The notes below the pieces were generated by a model. The model had not been told where the DNA came from. It worked only from the letters and a program-made list of their open reading frames with translations, and searched no databases. 64,000 bases of DNA from Embleya hyalina (GTDB lineage: Bacteria; Actinomycetota; Actinomycetes; Streptomycetales; Streptomycetaceae), in contig NZ_BIFH01000023.1 of the NCBI RefSeq assembly GCF_003967355.1, forward strand, positions 186,001 through 250,000. The letters run 5' to 3'. Position numbers and translations under genes: made by a program. Below are positions 63,978 to 64,000 of this stretch, piece after piece; position 1 is the first letter of the stretch; each line of letters starts with the position of its first letter.

Positions 63978-64000
63978 CGTTTCGTACGTTTCCGCTCCTC
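63970..64000 (+). CDS. 5' end of a gene overlapping DUF4260, probably its regulator
   Basis: ATG at 63970 (inside ATGTCTGA) opens a frame, MSDVSYVSAP, that continues past the window end. Only 10 residues are visible, so identity cannot be read. A TetR-type repressor is inferred from the dual operator upstream and the translational coupling. Confidence 0.45.
   Translation, partial: MSDVSYVSAP

Overview
This 64 kb window is a high-GC actinomycete chromosome segment, most likely from Streptomyces or a close relative in the Streptomycetales. The support is a strong G/C bias at third codon positions, GTG starts, and Streptomyces-type marker genes: lsr2 next to an SCO3374-family Prim-Pol gene and clpC, bldN followed by rsbN, and rex followed by hemACDB with a readable Rex operator. 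It is mostly core chromosome. I see no rRNA, tRNA, CRISPR array, insertion sequence or prophage.

Layout. 1-13.3 kb: NAD and CoA synthesis (end of a probable nadB, nadC, coaX), a Pro/Glu-rich protein, an orphan LAxTG anchor, lysS, an SGNH hydrolase, an M23 peptidase with a BlaI-type regulator and a DUF11 secreted protein, argA-like acetyltransferase, lsr2, a Prim-Pol protein and clpC. 13.4-22.7 kb is more accessory: an MMPL exporter with a divergent TetR, an SDR and a zinc alcohol dehydrogenase, a TPR protein, a two-gene operon of an alkylglycerol-monooxygenase-like membrane hydroxylase and a YhhN/TMEM86-type lysoplasmalogenase, a PRC-barrel/DUF2382 stress protein, a GNAT and a tiny DnaJ-type zinc-finger protein. 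23-33.2 kb: an AftB-like GT-C glycosyltransferase, genome-maintenance genes (mutY, disA, radA), a membrane-anchored protein of unknown function, and two tandem proteins that join a sigma-like cytoplasmic part and a zinc anti-sigma motif to a membrane helix and a BACON domain. 33.2-54.1 kb: a conserved actinobacterial block (ppx/gppA-like, sugar isomerase, ilvD, proC, HAD, acuC, HTH protein, bS22, NAD epimerase, acyltransferase, rsbN/bldN, SerB-like HAD, glutaredoxin) carrying a Ser/Thr kinase and an ABC exporter. Parts of it follow the order seen at Mycobacterium tuberculosis Rv0496-Rv0512. 54.1-60.2 kb: rex-hemA-hemC-hemD-hemB. 60.2-64 kb: a Uma2 nuclease-like gene, a MarR/hydrolase pair, a proline-rich putative lipoprotein, and a DUF4260 gene behind two strong operators.

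How it works together. The rex-hem operon couples tetrapyrrole synthesis to NADH/NAD+ through a Rex site placed over the promoter. BldN and RsbN form a developmental sigma/anti-sigma pair. DisA, RadA and MutY form a DNA-integrity cluster. ClpC may be under ClgR. Operon partners are often coupled by 4-nt GTGA, ATGA or TTGA overlaps, and convergent genes are separated by near-perfect hairpins.

Most interesting signals: the AGMO plus lysoplasmalogenase operon, which suggests a bacterial ether-lipid degradation route; the tandem membrane-tethered sigma/anti-sigma/BACON proteins; a roughly 158-residue extracellular domain shared at about 87% identity by a kinase and an unrelated-context membrane protein 12 kb apart; and a -10 box placed 6-8 nt before the start codon at about 18 genes, which points to widespread leaderless mRNAs. 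No single feature is certainly a new system. These four deserve a second look.
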